From a virus, in the IMG/VR virus record IMGVR_UViG_3300050026_000055, positions 1 to 64,000 of that record: a stretch of 64,000 nt of DNA; one strand, 5' to 3'. Shown here piece after piece: positions 1 to 7,085 of the stretch. The position numbers and the translations under genes are program-made. The notes under the pieces were generated by a model. It saw nothing but the letters and a program-made list of their open reading frames with translations, had not been told where the DNA came from and did no database searches. The stretch's first letter is position 1. Every line of letters begins with the position of its first letter.

Positions 1-77
1 GCCAGCACGCCGTCCGATGGCCAGCGGTGAGCCAGCACGCCGTCCGATGGCCAGCGGTGAGCCAGCACGCCGTCCGA
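1..77. repeat. 30-bp GC-rich tandem repeat, at least 2.6 copies
   Basis: A 30-bp unit beginning GCCAGCACGCCG occurs at 1-30 and 31-60, and its first 17 bases recur at 61-77. The copies are identical. The array probably continues left of the window. The unit is much richer in GC than the AT-rich DNA that follows. There are no unique spacers, so it is not a CRISPR array. Role unknown; a terminal, packaging or origin-type repeat is possible. Confidence 0.85.
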
Positions 78-217
78 TTATTCGATTCGCAGTTATCTCA
101 TTTTAAATCAGTTACATGCATTATTCTGCATATTCACATATTCAGATATTTGCAGATTACTGCTTCCGGCGGTGCGCGGCGGTCCCGGCTGACCGCAGTG
201 CTCATATATTCTATGCA

Positions 218-302
218 TAATGGCTCGGTACTTGGAATAAAGTCTATATGTAATGGCTCGGTACTTGGAATAAAATCTATATGTAATGGCTCGGTACTTG
301 AA
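218..302 (+). repeat. 33-bp tandem repeat carrying the GGTACTT motif, 2.6 copies
   Basis: Units lie at 218-250 and 251-283, with a partial third at 284-302; the two full copies differ at one base. Each contains CTCGGTACTTG (224-234, 257-267, 290-300). The array ends eight bases before the -35 box of the promoter at 310, so the motif copies sit on one face upstream of it. This looks like a regulatory array (operator or stoperator cluster) rather than coding sequence. Confidence 0.85.
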
Positions 303-309
303 AAAGTTC

Positions 310-338
310 TTGACAAAAGCTATTGGAAGCTGTAATAT
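310..338 (+). promoter_or_regulatory. Sigma70-type promoter, TTGACA-17-TAATAT
   Basis: -35 TTGACA at 310-315, 17-bp spacer, -10 TAATAT at 333-338. It lies directly downstream of the motif array and drives the small-gene operon starting at 371. Confidence 0.85.
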
Positions 339-370
339 GTATTCAGTAAGAGATTAAAGGAGCCAATCAA

Positions 371-529
371 ATGACGCGCTGGATGGAAACCTGCAAATGT
401 GGCAAGCTGACTCTCTCAACAATCAAACTTAATGGGCAAGTGGTTTGTCTATCTTGCTTAGAAAATTTAGCACCTGCCTTGCAAACAATTGCAAGCCAAC
501 CCAAGACGACGAAAGAGGTAACAGCATGA
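371..529 (+). CDS. Small zinc-ribbon-like protein (52 aa)
   Basis: ATG preceded by AAAGGAG. The 52-residue product has a CxC pair near residues 8-10 and a CxxC pair near 26-29, typical of a small zinc-binding fold. The stop overlaps the ATG of the next gene (ATGA), so the two are translationally coupled. First gene after the promoter at 310. Function unknown. Confidence 0.7.
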   Translation: MTRWMETCKCGKLTLSTIKLNGQVVCLSCLENLAPALQTIASQPKTTKEVTA

Positions 530-723
530 ATCACGTATACGCTGTATACCATGAATACGAGGAAGAATTAGGATGTGAATACTCAACATGGCATGAAGAA
601 TTAGCAGGCTTGTTTGCAACGGAAGCACTGGCCGAGCAGTGTGTTGCAAAGCGGTCACCTGACATTTGTAATCTAAATGGACGCTATTTTGTAAGAGCTG
701 TAACAATTCAAACGGAGGTTTAG
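526..723 (+). CDS. Hypothetical early protein (65 aa)
   Basis: Starts at the ATG overlapping the previous stop; an upstream in-frame extension to 445 lies inside the previous gene and is not used. The acidic, Tyr/Glu-rich N-terminus contains YHEYEEELG. No family recognised. Member of the operon from the promoter at 310. Confidence 0.65.
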   Translation: MNHVYAVYHEYEEELGCEYSTWHEELAGLFATEALAEQCVAKRSPDICNLNGRYFVRAVTIQTEV

Positions 724-725
724 AA

Positions 726-941
726 ATGACGCAGATTATTGATCTTGTTCCTAGCAGGAATAAAGAATTGACGAAATCAGATGAATATGTTTTGATTCGT
801 ATGCTTAGGACTAAAGGAGTTGTGACTATATTATACCGCGTTGCGGATTACAGCTTGCGAAAACGCTTGCTAGGAATTAACCGAGCAGTATTAAACGCTA
901 TTGACGAAATTAATCAAGAGATATATTATGACTTACACTAG
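726..941 (+). CDS. Hypothetical protein (71 aa)
   Basis: ATG preceded by a good ribosome-binding site (GGAGG, about 7 bases upstream). Charged alpha-helical product with a basic central segment (YSLRKRLLG). The next gene starts inside its 3' end. No family recognised. Confidence 0.65.
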   Translation: MTQIIDLVPSRNKELTKSDEYVLIRMLRTKGVVTILYRVADYSLRKRLLGINRAVLNAIDEINQEIYYDLH

Positions 942-1101
942 AAAAACTCGAACATGCTGGCGGTTCTTTGTAAACTACGGGCAGGGCTGGGAGCACGAAG
1001 CTACCAAATACACTGTACCCGAAATGAAAGACAACAGGCAGGCGTATTTTGAGAATTGCAGATACCCGCTGAAGATCGTGCGAGGACGAGAACGAATTTA
1101 A
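928..1101 (+). CDS. Hypothetical protein (57 aa)
   Basis: Begins at an ATG 14 bases before the end of the previous gene, in another frame. Basic N-terminus, then YGQGWEHE. Small proteins with this aromatic pattern are common in phages, without assigned function. A promoter starts immediately after its stop. Confidence 0.6.
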   Translation: MTYTRKTRTCWRFFVNYGQGWEHEATKYTVPEMKDNRQAYFENCRYPLKIVRGRERI

Positions 1102-1130
1102 TTGACAGCGCGTAGCAAACCTGCTAGTAT
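1102..1130 (+). promoter_or_regulatory. Sigma70-type promoter, TTGACA-17-TAGTAT
   Basis: -35 TTGACA at 1102-1107, 17-bp spacer, -10 TAGTAT at 1125-1130. Two GGTACT motif copies follow (1142 and 1153) between the -10 and the ribosome-binding site of the gene at 1176, so they would lie in the 5' leader. Confidence 0.85.
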
Positions 1131-1175
1131 TAGCATATTGATTCGGTACTCGTTCGGTACTTAGAAGGAGACGTT

Positions 1176-1682
1176 ATGCCAAAGTATCTAAAGTTGTGGA
1201 AGTGTCCGAAGTATTACATCGGCAAGCACTGGCCGGAATACTACGTTGTAACTGGACGTAACCGTGACTCTGGTTTGCTTGATAATCACAACTTTGACGT
1301 TATCGTTGAGGCACTGCGCGAAGTTGCCGAAAAGATGCCGGATTGGAAAGAAAAAATTTGGGATAAGTGGCTAATATCTCCATATGAATCGCATTGGGCG
1401 GTCGGTTGGGTTGAATGGATTGGAATACACAAGGATGCACCGCCACAATTGATTGATACGGCTGATAAGCTATTAGGTGAGTTGGAAGATTATCCAACTC
1501 TAAATGAAGATGAATTATCAGAAAAGGAATGGACAGCCGCGCAAGAATTTTGGGAACGAATGAGTGTCAAGGAACGGCTTGAATTGTGTCAGAAGAACCG
1601 TTGTAGTATCTTTGCAGCACGGCATCCATGGATACCGCAAGATGATAACGGCGGCATTTTTGAAGATTGCAGACCAGAATAG
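1176..1682 (+). CDS. Conserved phage hypothetical protein (168 aa)
   Basis: ATG with an AGAAGGAG ribosome-binding site. Rich in Trp, with a central ESHWAVGWVEWIGIH segment and a C-terminal helical region ending in a Cys-containing segment. I recognise this layout from uncharacterised phage and plasmid proteins, but no function is known. It has its own promoter and two motif copies in its leader. The next promoter overlaps the end of this gene. Confidence 0.75.
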   Translation: MPKYLKLWKCPKYYIGKHWPEYYVVTGRNRDSGLLDNHNFDVIVEALREVAEKMPDWKEKIWDKWLISPYESHWAVGWVEWIGIHKDAPPQLIDTADKLLGELEDYPTLNEDELSEKEWTAAQEFWERMSVKERLELCQKNRCSIFAARHPWIPQDDNGGIFEDCRPE

Positions 1683-1685
1683 TAC

Positions 1686-1714
1686 TTGACAATGCGGCTG
1701 TAATCTGTTATTAT
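1686..1714 (+). promoter_or_regulatory. Sigma70-type promoter, TTGACA-17-TATTAT
   Basis: -35 TTGACA at 1686-1691, -10 TATTAT at 1709-1714, exact 17-bp spacing. The -35 overlaps a partial motif (AGTACTTG at 1681-1688). Drives the gene at 1736. Confidence 0.85.
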
Positions 1715-1735
1715 TGTTTCAGTAAGGAGAACGAA

Positions 1736-2287
1736 ATGAAAAATAAAAAGATTAACAATGGCATGGATGTGATAGACAGCCGTGACGTAATCGCCCGCAT
1801 CGAAGAGTTGGAAGCGTTGCAGGAAGAGGCGAAAGACGCCGCAAGCGAGCAGATAGAAGCGATTGAAGTTGAAGAGGCGAAATTAACGGATTGGCTCAAA
1901 GACAAAAATGTTTTTGAAATCCTAACATCCGAAGAGTTGACAAAAAAGCTGGCGCAAATCTCAGACATGAAAGACGCGATTTTGTCTGACGATGAGGGCA
2001 ACCCGCTGTCTGATGACTTCGGTACAGACGAAGCTTACGAATTGCAGGCGCTAAAGTCTTTGGCCGATCAAGCTGATGGTTGCGGCGATTGGGCCTACGG
2101 CGCACAGCTAATAGCTGATGATTATTTTGAAAAATTCGCCAGAGAGTTTGCCGACGAAATCGGCGCAATTCCGAAAAACGCAAACTGGCCATGCACTTGT
2201 ATTGATTGGACTGAGGCAGCGAGCGAGTTACAGCAGGATTATACAGCGGTTGAGTTCGACAGCGCAACGTATTGGATACGTGATTAA
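1736..2287 (+). CDS. Conserved phage protein, antirestriction-like or unknown (183 aa)
   Basis: Start chosen at the ATG eight bases after AAGGAG; an in-frame extension to 1667 would precede the transcription start. Acidic, coiled-coil-like first 90 residues. The C-terminal half has GDWAYGAQLI, DDYF, a WPCTCIDW segment and an ending of the TYWIRD type. The C-terminal half matches my memory of a widespread phage/plasmid family of unknown role. The high acidity (pI clearly low) would fit a DNA-mimic, but that is speculation. Confidence 0.75.
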   Translation: MKNKKINNGMDVIDSRDVIARIEELEALQEEAKDAASEQIEAIEVEEAKLTDWLKDKNVFEILTSEELTKKLAQISDMKDAILSDDEGNPLSDDFGTDEAYELQALKSLADQADGCGDWAYGAQLIADDYFEKFAREFADEIGAIPKNANWPCTCIDWTEAASELQQDYTAVEFDSATYWIRD

Positions 2288-2312
2288 TTGATTCGGTACT
2301 AAGAGGAGCACC

Positions 2313-2471
2313 ATGAAAAAATTCAACGTGTTTGAAAGCAATCAATTGGCAATCGCCGTTCAAACTATAAAGTACCCGCAAGCTATGGCTACGGCTCTGG
2401 GCGGCATGACTAAGGACGAAGCAAGAGCAGTCATTCTCAAGCTGACAGGCAGGCCAGCAAAGGAGCAATAA
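2313..2471 (+). CDS. Hypothetical protein (52 aa)
   Basis: ATG with AGAGGAG upstream; a TTCGGTACT motif lies just before the ribosome-binding site. Product MKKFNVFE... with a helical C-terminus ending RPAKEQ. The TAA overlaps the ATG of the next gene (TAATG). Function unknown. Confidence 0.65.
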   Translation: MKKFNVFESNQLAIAVQTIKYPQAMATALGGMTKDEARAVILKLTGRPAKEQ

Positions 2472-2704
2472 TGCTGACGACTACGCGATTGGTTACGTCT
2501 CACCGTCGATTGACAGCCTATGCACTGGCCTGCGGATATGTGGAGCGCAAAGGCGAGGGCGATAATCGCACGGTACTTGATCGTGAGAATGGCTGTTATA
2601 ACGTCAAAGGCTTCAAAAATGGGAAGCACTTTTGGGAATCGTTCGGTACTCTAACCGCAGCGCGGAAGTTCTATTCCGGTTGCTTGAAAGCGAGAACAAA
2701 ATGA
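2471..2704 (+). CDS. Hypothetical protein (77 aa)
   Basis: Starts in the TAATG overlap after an AAAGGAG site. Basic protein with YALACGYVERK, NGCYNVKGFKNGKHFWESF and a C-terminal arm rich in Lys and Arg, reminiscent of small nucleic-acid-binding proteins. Two GGTACT motifs lie within its coding sequence (2569 and 2642). No family assigned. Confidence 0.65.
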   Translation: MLTTTRLVTSHRRLTAYALACGYVERKGEGDNRTVLDRENGCYNVKGFKNGKHFWESFGTLTAARKFYSGCLKARTK

Positions 2705-2880
2705 AGGTACAAACCAAGATCGTATACAGATTTCAAGGTGAGAAGGAAGAGAAGCATATAAACGATGTAGCTCTAGCATTGTCAGACTTGTTGGTGTTTA
2801 ACAACAGAGTCATAGCCGTTCAAGAGTCTGGTTATAACTCTTCCACCGTGATTTATTTCACGCCTGAGTACTCATTTTAA
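2701..2880 (+). CDS. Hypothetical protein (59 aa)
   Basis: ATG overlaps the stop of the previous gene (AAAATGA); an upstream in-frame start at 2632 is inside that gene. Beta-rich small protein. Function unknown. Confidence 0.6.
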   Translation: MKVQTKIVYRFQGEKEEKHINDVALALSDLLVFNNRVIAVQESGYNSSTVIYFTPEYSF

Positions 2881-2891
2881 GGAGTTCTGTT

Positions 2892-3107
2892 ATGAAGGTT
2901 TCTGAGTTGATTAACAAGTTGCAAGGTTTTCAACAAGACCGCCCGGTCAAGCTGAACTGGGAAGGCGAAATCGTAGAAATTAAGACCGTGGTTTTGATCG
3001 ACGTAAAACAGTACCATCCTGACGAAGATCACGGCTCGGAAGATTACTGGCCGGAACTAGAACTGGAAGATGAAGCGATTCGATACAAGGCGGTCCTGAT
3101 TAATTGA
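2892..3107 (+). CDS. Hypothetical protein (71 aa)
   Basis: ATG preceded by AAGGAG. Begins MKVSELINKLQGF, a pattern seen in many small phage proteins (SELI-type N-terminus). The C-terminal half is very acidic (DEDHGSEDYW). A GGTACT motif follows the stop, then a promoter. Function unknown. Confidence 0.7.
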   Translation: MKVSELINKLQGFQQDRPVKLNWEGEIVEIKTVVLIDVKQYHPDEDHGSEDYWPELELEDEAIRYKAVLIN

Positions 3108-3127
3108 TTCGGTACTAAAAAAATCTG

Positions 3128-3156
3128 TTGACATTATGGCTTGCATGTGTTAATAT
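3128..3156 (+). promoter_or_regulatory. Sigma70-type promoter, TTGACA-17-TAATAT
   Basis: -35 TTGACA at 3128-3133 and -10 TAATAT at 3151-3156. A motif copy at 3108-3118 lies ten bases upstream. Predicted transcription start near 3163, which excludes in-frame start codons upstream of that point for the next gene. Confidence 0.85.
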
Positions 3157-3181
3157 AAGAGAGTCGAAAAAGGAGAATACA

Positions 3182-3412
3182 ACGGTTACGGTACAGGTTC
3201 ACACGACAGCAATTAAGCCTCACGGCTGCGTAAAGGGCGGTCCGATCAAGGCAAAGACGGGCGCATCCAAAGAGAAGGCAGTAGCAGAACAGCCTTTTCC
3301 TTACACTAACGGAGCGGTCTACCAAGACGCAAAGTTTGGCAAGGGTATGCGGCCGATGAATTCGGTTCGCGGCGGCGGTTTTCGCTGCACCGTTTGCGGC
3401 AATCTTGCATAG
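3182..3412 (+). CDS. Small Cys-containing protein with a likely ACG start (76 aa)
   Basis: The open frame has no ATG, GTG or TTG downstream of the predicted transcription start (near 3163). A strong AAGGAG (3170-3175) is followed after six bases by ACG (3182-3184), in frame, exactly where a start codon should be. Product is Gly/Lys rich (KGGPIKAKTGASKEKA) and ends with a CTVCGN motif. The TTG at 3128, which opens the frame, is the -35 box itself. Either ACG is used inefficiently or ATG has mutated. Function unknown. Confidence 0.5.
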   Translation, partial: TVTVQVHTTAIKPHGCVKGGPIKAKTGASKEKAVAEQPFPYTNGAVYQDAKFGKGMRPMNSVRGGGFRCTVCGNLA

Positions 3413-3421
3413 GAGCAAGTC

Positions 3422-3577
3422 ATGGACAACAAATTTCCGTATAAGCATACACTGAGAGTCTCATTGACTACTCAGTTCCCAAAAGACAAGGAATATCTTG
3501 AGGCTCTGATTAAAATTATGTTAGGGCCGTGGTGCGACAAAGTACAGGCCGAAAAGTTAAACGAGATTGAGAACTAA
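3422..3577 (+). CDS. Hypothetical protein (51 aa)
   Basis: ATG with TAGGAG upstream, ten bases after the previous stop. Amphipathic helix in the middle (KDKEYLEALIKIML). Function unknown. Confidence 0.6.
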   Translation: MDNKFPYKHTLRVSLTTQFPKDKEYLEALIKIMLGPWCDKVQAEKLNEIEN

Positions 3578-3827
3578 GTTCACTTGCTAGAAGTGCCAGT
3601 GTAAGGCTTGCCGAAATATAAGGCTGTAAAGCACGGTGCGATGAAAAGGCTGTGTAAAGCTGACTGTTGGCTAAACGACTAACCTATATAACCCCGGCGT
3701 GCGCGGCCGGATCATAAGATAAATTAGAATATATAAATGTGATGGTATAGAGTAAGGTCCGAGCTAGAGAATAGCAGTCTAACTCTAGCTCGGTATATAA
3801 ACCATTTGGTACTTAGAGGATGACACA
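3578..3827 (+). other. 250-base non-coding stretch with two hairpins
   Basis: No convincing gene. It holds a short GC-rich hairpin (CCGGC/GCCGG, 3694-3698 with 3706-3710). It also holds an 11-bp perfect stem (3759-3769 with 3783-3793, 13-base loop). Neither has a clear U-tract. Two related segments containing AAGGCTGTAAAGC or AAGGCTGTGTAAAGC lie near 3620 and 3645. A TTTGGTACTT motif at 3805 precedes the next gene. Possible leader or small RNA. Confidence 0.5.
3759..3793 (+). ncRNA. Perfect 11-bp stem-loop upstream of gene 3828
   Basis: CCGAGCTAGAG pairs fully with CTCTAGCTCGG across a 13-base loop. The 3' arm runs into TCGGTATA, a partial copy of the local motif. Without a U-run it is unlikely to be a simple terminator; an RNA structural element or a protein-binding inverted repeat fits better. 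Confidence 0.45.
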
Positions 3828-4004
3828 ATGAAAGTAACAACAGCGATACGCACAGTACTAGATCAGAAAAACGGCGGTGTCTATGTGCATACTCATGACA
3901 TAGCCAAGATAATCGAAGAATTTGCCGCAGAAGCCGAGCTAATATCGAAAGCGTCAGTGTTAGAATTGGCACGTGATTTCCTGAGAATTGAGGTAACAAC
4001 ATGA
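3828..4004 (+). CDS. Hypothetical protein (58 aa)
   Basis: ATG about nine bases after TAGAGGA. Helical product, MKVTTAIRTVLDQ... The stop overlaps the ATG of the next gene (ATGA). Function unknown. Confidence 0.6.
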   Translation: MKVTTAIRTVLDQKNGGVYVHTHDIAKIIEEFAAEAELISKASVLELARDFLRIEVTT

Positions 4005-4387
4005 CAAAGCGTTTGGTACTTGCTTTGCTAATTTGTTCGGTACTTGTCGGTGCGGCTCAGGCGCAGGACGAACACAAGTTTTTCGATAAGACTAACATTG
4101 TTTTGTTTTCGGTGAGCACTGGCGCAATGGTCGCAGATTTGACTCAGACTGTTGTAATGGTGGGAACAGGCAACTATCACGAAGTTAACCCGATGGTGGC
4201 AGGATTGATTAACAGTCGCACTGTTGCTGGTGATGTAACCGCCGGGGTACTTGCTGAATCACTGACGGTAGGCATAGCCTACTTGTTCCATCGTACCGGA
4301 CATCATAGGCTTGAAAGACTTGTTCCTGTGGTATCAGCTACAGGCAATGTGACGGCCATAGTTCATAATAATTTGTCGGTGTGGTAA
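4001..4387 (+). CDS. Exported/membrane protein with signal peptide (128 aa)
   Basis: The N-terminus has a classic Sec signal: basic MTKR, hydrophobic core LVLALLICSVLVG and an AQAQ cleavage region near residue 22. The mature part begins with EHKFFDKTN and has two further hydrophobic stretches, with a FHRTGHHRLERL segment. This pattern resembles uncharacterised exported proteins I associate with acidobacteria. It suggests a host-derived gene acting in the envelope, perhaps in superinfection exclusion (inference). Two GGTACTT motifs lie inside the signal-peptide region. Confidence 0.75.
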   Translation: MTKRLVLALLICSVLVGAAQAQDEHKFFDKTNIVLFSVSTGAMVADLTQTVVMVGTGNYHEVNPMVAGLINSRTVAGDVTAGVLAESLTVGIAYLFHRTGHHRLERLVPVVSATGNVTAIVHNNLSVW

Positions 4388-4397
4388 AAAATAATGC

Positions 4398-4426
4398 TTG
4401 ACAAAGTGGTTTGTGTGTGTTAACAT
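4398..4426 (+). promoter_or_regulatory. Sigma70-type promoter for the tRNA genes, TTGACA-17-TAACAT
   Basis: -35 TTGACA at 4398-4403 and -10 TAACAT at 4421-4426, with a TG-rich spacer. It ends 16 bases before the 5' end of the tRNA-Tyr, as expected for a dedicated tRNA promoter. Confidence 0.85.
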
Positions 4427-4442
4427 TTGAGAATCAATTTAT

Positions 4443-4534
4443 GCAAGAGAGGCGGATATGGTTGGCCGCGACAGCCTGTAAAGCTGTTCTCCGTGTGAGT
4501 AACATTGGGGGTTCAAATCCCTCCTCTTGCACCA
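4443..4534 (+). tRNA. tRNA-Tyr (anticodon GTA), CCA encoded
   Basis: Acceptor GCAAGAG (4443-4449) pairs with CTCTTGC (4524-4530), followed by A and encoded CCA. Anticodon stem ACAGC/GCTGT with loop CTGTAAA gives anticodon GTA. A long variable arm, as in bacterial class II tRNA-Tyr, and a T-loop TTCAAAT are present. Confidence 0.93.
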
Positions 4535-4539
4535 TTCGT

Positions 4540-4615
4540 GGGCCTGTAGCTCAGTTGGGAGAGCACCCGCCCTGCAAGCGGGGGGTCGCGAGTTCGACTC
4601 TCGCTAGGTCCACCA
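4540..4615 (+). tRNA. tRNA-Ala (anticodon TGC), CCA encoded
   Basis: Anticodon stem CCCGC/GCGGG with loop CCTGCAA gives TGC. The acceptor stem GGGCCTG pairs with TAGGTCC with wobble pairs, including G3:U70, the alanine identity element. D-loop AGCTCAGTTGGGA and T-loop TTCGACT are canonical. CCA is encoded at 4613-4615. It follows the tRNA-Tyr by five bases on the same transcript. Confidence 0.93.
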
Positions 4616-4696
4616 AGATCACAGTGGGAAGTAACACGGTAAGCACCATTGGATAGAGGCCAACACCGCCGTGCATAAGATAGGCTAGGTCCACCA
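4616..4696 (+). pseudogene. tRNA-like remnant or duplicated tRNA 3' end
   Basis: The last 13 bases of the tRNA-Ala (4603-4615, ending GGTCCACCA) are repeated exactly at 4684-4696, about one tRNA length downstream. The DNA between does not show a canonical T-loop or anticodon arm, so it is not a functional tRNA by eye. It could be a decayed third tRNA, a scar of recombination at a tRNA 3' end, or a tRNA-mimic RNA. A run of T follows at about 4698-4703. Confidence 0.45.
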
Positions 4697-4720
4697 ATTT
4701 TTTCGGTACTGGAGAACATC

Positions 4721-4978
4721 ATGCTCGGAACTGTAGAATATTCAGTCGCAGAAATGATATTGTTTGACCACTTTGGCATGGCTGATATTGCACCGAACAT
4801 ACAGCCACCTATGCTTTATACAATGCTCGCAAGCAAAGCATTTATAATGAACGATCAAACATCGTGGTCTGACAGTTTGAGGCGCTGCATTACGGCGCTG
4901 GAAAAAGGTACAACGTATCGCATGACCCCTGAATGGGATCGCTTGATATTTAAAGGCATAGAGGATCGGTACTTATGA
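4721..4978 (+). CDS. Hypothetical protein (85 aa)
   Basis: ATG with GGAG about eight bases upstream; a TTCGGTACT motif (4702) overlaps the leader. Mixed hydrophobic/helical protein beginning MLGTVEYSVAEMILFDHFG. Another motif (4965) covers its last codons. Function unknown. Confidence 0.65.
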   Translation: MLGTVEYSVAEMILFDHFGMADIAPNIQPPMLYTMLASKAFIMNDQTSWSDSLRRCITALEKGTTYRMTPEWDRLIFKGIEDRYL

Positions 4979-5002
4979 AGCAACTAAACACAGGAGCGAA
5001 GC

Positions 5003-5179
5003 ATGAATTTTCACATTATACAGCCATGCACAAATTGCGGCTTTATACCGAACGATGTTAATTGGATGTGTTGCCCGAATTGTGGCCAGCATCGCAAAGT
5101 AGTCTGCAAATGCTTGAACTGCTTACGCAAGCGGTGGAGTTATCAAACACGCAAACAAATTGCTAGGAGTATACAATGA
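5003..5179 (+). CDS. Small zinc-ribbon protein (58 aa)
   Basis: ATG with AGGAG upstream. Contains C9xxC12, C23-C24xxC27 and C36xC38xxC41, a double zinc-ribbon arrangement followed by a very basic tail (LRKRWSYQTRKQIARS), consistent with nucleic-acid binding. The stop overlaps the ATG of the response-regulator gene, so the two are coupled. Confidence 0.7.
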   Translation: MNFHIIQPCTNCGFIPNDVNWMCCPNCGQHRKVVCKCLNCLRKRWSYQTRKQIARSIQ

Positions 5180-5574
5180 AAATTCTAATAGTCGATGACG
5201 AGCAGTACGTCCGTGAGCATTTGCGACAGGTACTTTGTGACCATGAGGCAATCACAGCGATAAACGGCAAGCATGGGCTGGAGATATATAACAAAGAGCA
5301 CGATTTTGATCTGGTTATCTCGGACTACTGTATGCCGGGAATGAGCGGCGTTGAGTTCCTAGATCGCGTACACAGCTTGAACAACGAGCAGCCGATGGCG
5401 CTATTTACCGGTCACTCAACGGACTTTAGCAAGTATCTACCAAAGCACGCCAAGGGATTTTGTAAGCTATACCTTGAGGAATTGTTGGAGTACGTTGCAG
5501 AGGTAGCCGGGGAGACGTACCACGAACCGGACATTGGTGATTGGGATCAAGAGTGGTACTCACAACGAGCATAA
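5176..5574 (+). CDS. Stand-alone response-regulator receiver protein (132 aa)
   Basis: Receiver (REC) fold: acidic pocket D7-D8 in LIVDDE, phosphoacceptor D50 in VISDYCMPGMSG, T78 in LFTGH and conserved Lys at 97. No output domain follows; the last 35 residues are short and acidic. Single-domain receivers act in phosphorelays by protein-protein contact (family knowledge). Encoded directly after a zinc-ribbon protein with an overlapping start. No histidine kinase is seen in the window, so it could be phosphorylated by a host kinase to reprogram host signalling (inference). Confidence 0.85.
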   Translation: MKILIVDDEQYVREHLRQVLCDHEAITAINGKHGLEIYNKEHDFDLVISDYCMPGMSGVEFLDRVHSLNNEQPMALFTGHSTDFSKYLPKHAKGFCKLYLEELLEYVAEVAGETYHEPDIGDWDQEWYSQRA

Positions 5575-5586
5575 GAGAGGCATATC

Positions 5587-5802
5587 ATGAACCGATTTCT
5601 AAGCTGGATAGGACAAAGAGTTTGCACGCATCCTACGAATAGAATCATCCGTCATTTGTCACACCGGACGGACATGGGCGTGCCTGATCCATACCTACAG
5701 TGTACTAGTTGTATGAAGATTTGGCCAATTTCTAAGGAGCTGTACCACGATAAGGCAATGAACTTGTCAATTCGTTCGGTACTTGAACGGAGTGAGCTGT
5801 GA
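5587..5802 (+). CDS. Hypothetical Cys/His-containing protein (71 aa)
   Basis: ATG about nine bases after GAGAGG. Contains C13-H, H-rich middle and CTSC near residues 39-42, with potential zinc ligands. A perfect TTCGGTACTTG (5775-5785) lies in its last codons. Function unknown. Confidence 0.65.
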   Translation: MNRFLSWIGQRVCTHPTNRIIRHLSHRTDMGVPDPYLQCTSCMKIWPISKELYHDKAMNLSIRSVLERSEL

Positions 5803-5830
5803 GTTACACTCCATTTTCCAAACAAAAGTA

Positions 5831-5860
5831 TTGACAATGGCTCGGTACTTGTGATATAGT
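5831..5860 (+). promoter_or_regulatory. Promoter with embedded motif, TTGACA-18-TATAGT
   Basis: -35 TTGACA at 5831-5836 and -10 TATAGT at 5855-5860. The spacer contains CTCGGTACTTG at 5841-5851, so any protein bound to this motif would block RNA polymerase directly. Drives the recombinase gene at 5881. Confidence 0.85.
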
Positions 5861-5880
5861 TGGTTTGTGAGGAAAAGACT

Positions 5881-6408
5881 ATGCAACACTTAACGAGAGA
5901 AGAATTACTGAGGCTTCTAGGCGCGGCTAAAGCCAAGTCAGATCGAGATTGGGCAATGATTTTAGTCGCGTTCTGGCACGGGCTGAGAGCATCTGAAGTA
6001 ATAGGCTTGACAGGCAAAAACATTAAAGACGGTTACATAACAGTACAGCGATTAAAAGGCAGTATGAGAACCATACAGCCGTTAATCGCTCACACTGATC
6101 CGTTGCTTAATGAGAAGCCTGCTCTGGAAGAACTGGTTAGGCAAAGAGGCACGGAGCGGTTGTTTCCTATGACTCGCGCTTGGTTCTGGTCAATTGTTCA
6201 GAAGCATGGGGCGACGGCCGGTATACCAGCACAAAAGCGGCACCCTCATACTCTGAAGCATTCAACGGCCATGCAGTCGATCAAAACGGCAGGCATTGAG
6301 AACGTCCGTCAGTATCTCGGACATAAGAACATTAGCAGTACTGGAGCATACTTAAAGGTCAGTGACGACGAAGCAAGCGAAGCGTTCGCACTGGCGGCAG
6401 CAGTTTAA
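5881..6408 (+). CDS. Tyrosine recombinase, catalytic domain only (175 aa)
   Basis: Contains the tyrosine-recombinase signature: R36 in HGLRASEV, candidate Lys 59 in the beta hairpin, H123-T-L-K126 in box II, H148 in LGHKN and nucleophile Y157 in STGAYLKV. Box II has Lys in place of the usual Arg, which I recall from other small integrases. At 175 residues it lacks the N-terminal core-binding domain of typical phage integrases and is close to FimB/FimE in size. It may catalyse integration, inversion or dimer resolution. It has its own motif-bearing promoter, as expected of a gene under repressor control. Confidence 0.85.
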   Translation: MQHLTREELLRLLGAAKAKSDRDWAMILVAFWHGLRASEVIGLTGKNIKDGYITVQRLKGSMRTIQPLIAHTDPLLNEKPALEELVRQRGTERLFPMTRAWFWSIVQKHGATAGIPAQKRHPHTLKHSTAMQSIKTAGIENVRQYLGHKNISSTGAYLKVSDDEASEAFALAAAV

Positions 6409-6419
6409 AGGAGAATATT

Positions 6420-6839
6420 ATGAAAGTAGTCATCAACAAGTGTTTCGGCGGATTTAGTTTGTCACCGAAGGCAATTCGTCGGTTGGCTGAGTTAAAGGGC
6501 AGGAAGTGTTTTTTCTTTGACGGCTGGCGAAAGCCTTACACACCAATCTCTGATGAAGAAGCAGCGAAGTGCTTTGCTGCTACAGCATTTGATGTAGCAA
6601 ACCCTAACGAAATAGATGATAGTGAATATAGAGAACATTCTTTGTATTTTTGTGATATTGACCGGACTGATGCCGATTTAGTCAAGGTTGTCGAGGAGTT
6701 GGGCGCAGGACACCGAACCGGAGCCAGCGGTAGTTGTGCTGATTTGCGAATCGTTGAGATACCGGACGGCGTTAATTACGAGATTGCAGAATATGATGGC
6801 AGTGAGCACATTGCCGAAATTCACAGAACTTGGGGATAA
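6420..6839 (+). CDS. Conserved phage hypothetical protein (139 aa)
   Basis: ATG with AAAGGAG. MKVVINKCFGGFSLSPKAI at the N-terminus, RTDADLVKVVEELG in the middle and a C-terminus ending with EYDGSEHIAEIHRTW. This is a widespread phage protein family without known function, which I recognise by its N- and C-terminal signatures. About 11 bases after the recombinase gene, probably cotranscribed. Confidence 0.8.
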   Translation: MKVVINKCFGGFSLSPKAIRRLAELKGRKCFFFDGWRKPYTPISDEEAAKCFAATAFDVANPNEIDDSEYREHSLYFCDIDRTDADLVKVVEELGAGHRTGASGSCADLRIVEIPDGVNYEIAEYDGSEHIAEIHRTWG

Positions 6840-6843
6840 GAAA

Positions 6844-7077
6844 ATGGCATCGCAGAAGTTAAACCAAAAGAAGTGTGATATTTGTAGTCGTATCGTTGGG
6901 CAACCCGTTATCTCTGCCTTTGCTAACGGTGATGGGTTGCCCCATTATGTCTATCTTGCATTTACCTCCGGTACTAATGCCTTTCTAGTTAACATTAGGC
7001 GAAAGGGATTTCGGCAGTACGTCAAGGATGGAAAGTTCGTGATGAAGCGAGTACGCAAAGAAATTAAATATTCCTAA
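6844..7077 (+). CDS. Hypothetical protein with CxxC (77 aa)
   Basis: ATG four bases after the previous stop; an upstream extension lies within that gene. CDIC near residue 11, then a C-terminal basic half (NIRRKGFRQYVKDGK). The GTNAFLVNI segment resembles GQNAFLIGI in the protein at 7835, so the two are likely paralogues. Confidence 0.6.
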   Translation: MASQKLNQKKCDICSRIVGQPVISAFANGDGLPHYVYLAFTSGTNAFLVNIRRKGFRQYVKDGKFVMKRVRKEIKYS

Positions 7078-7085
7078 TTTTTCGC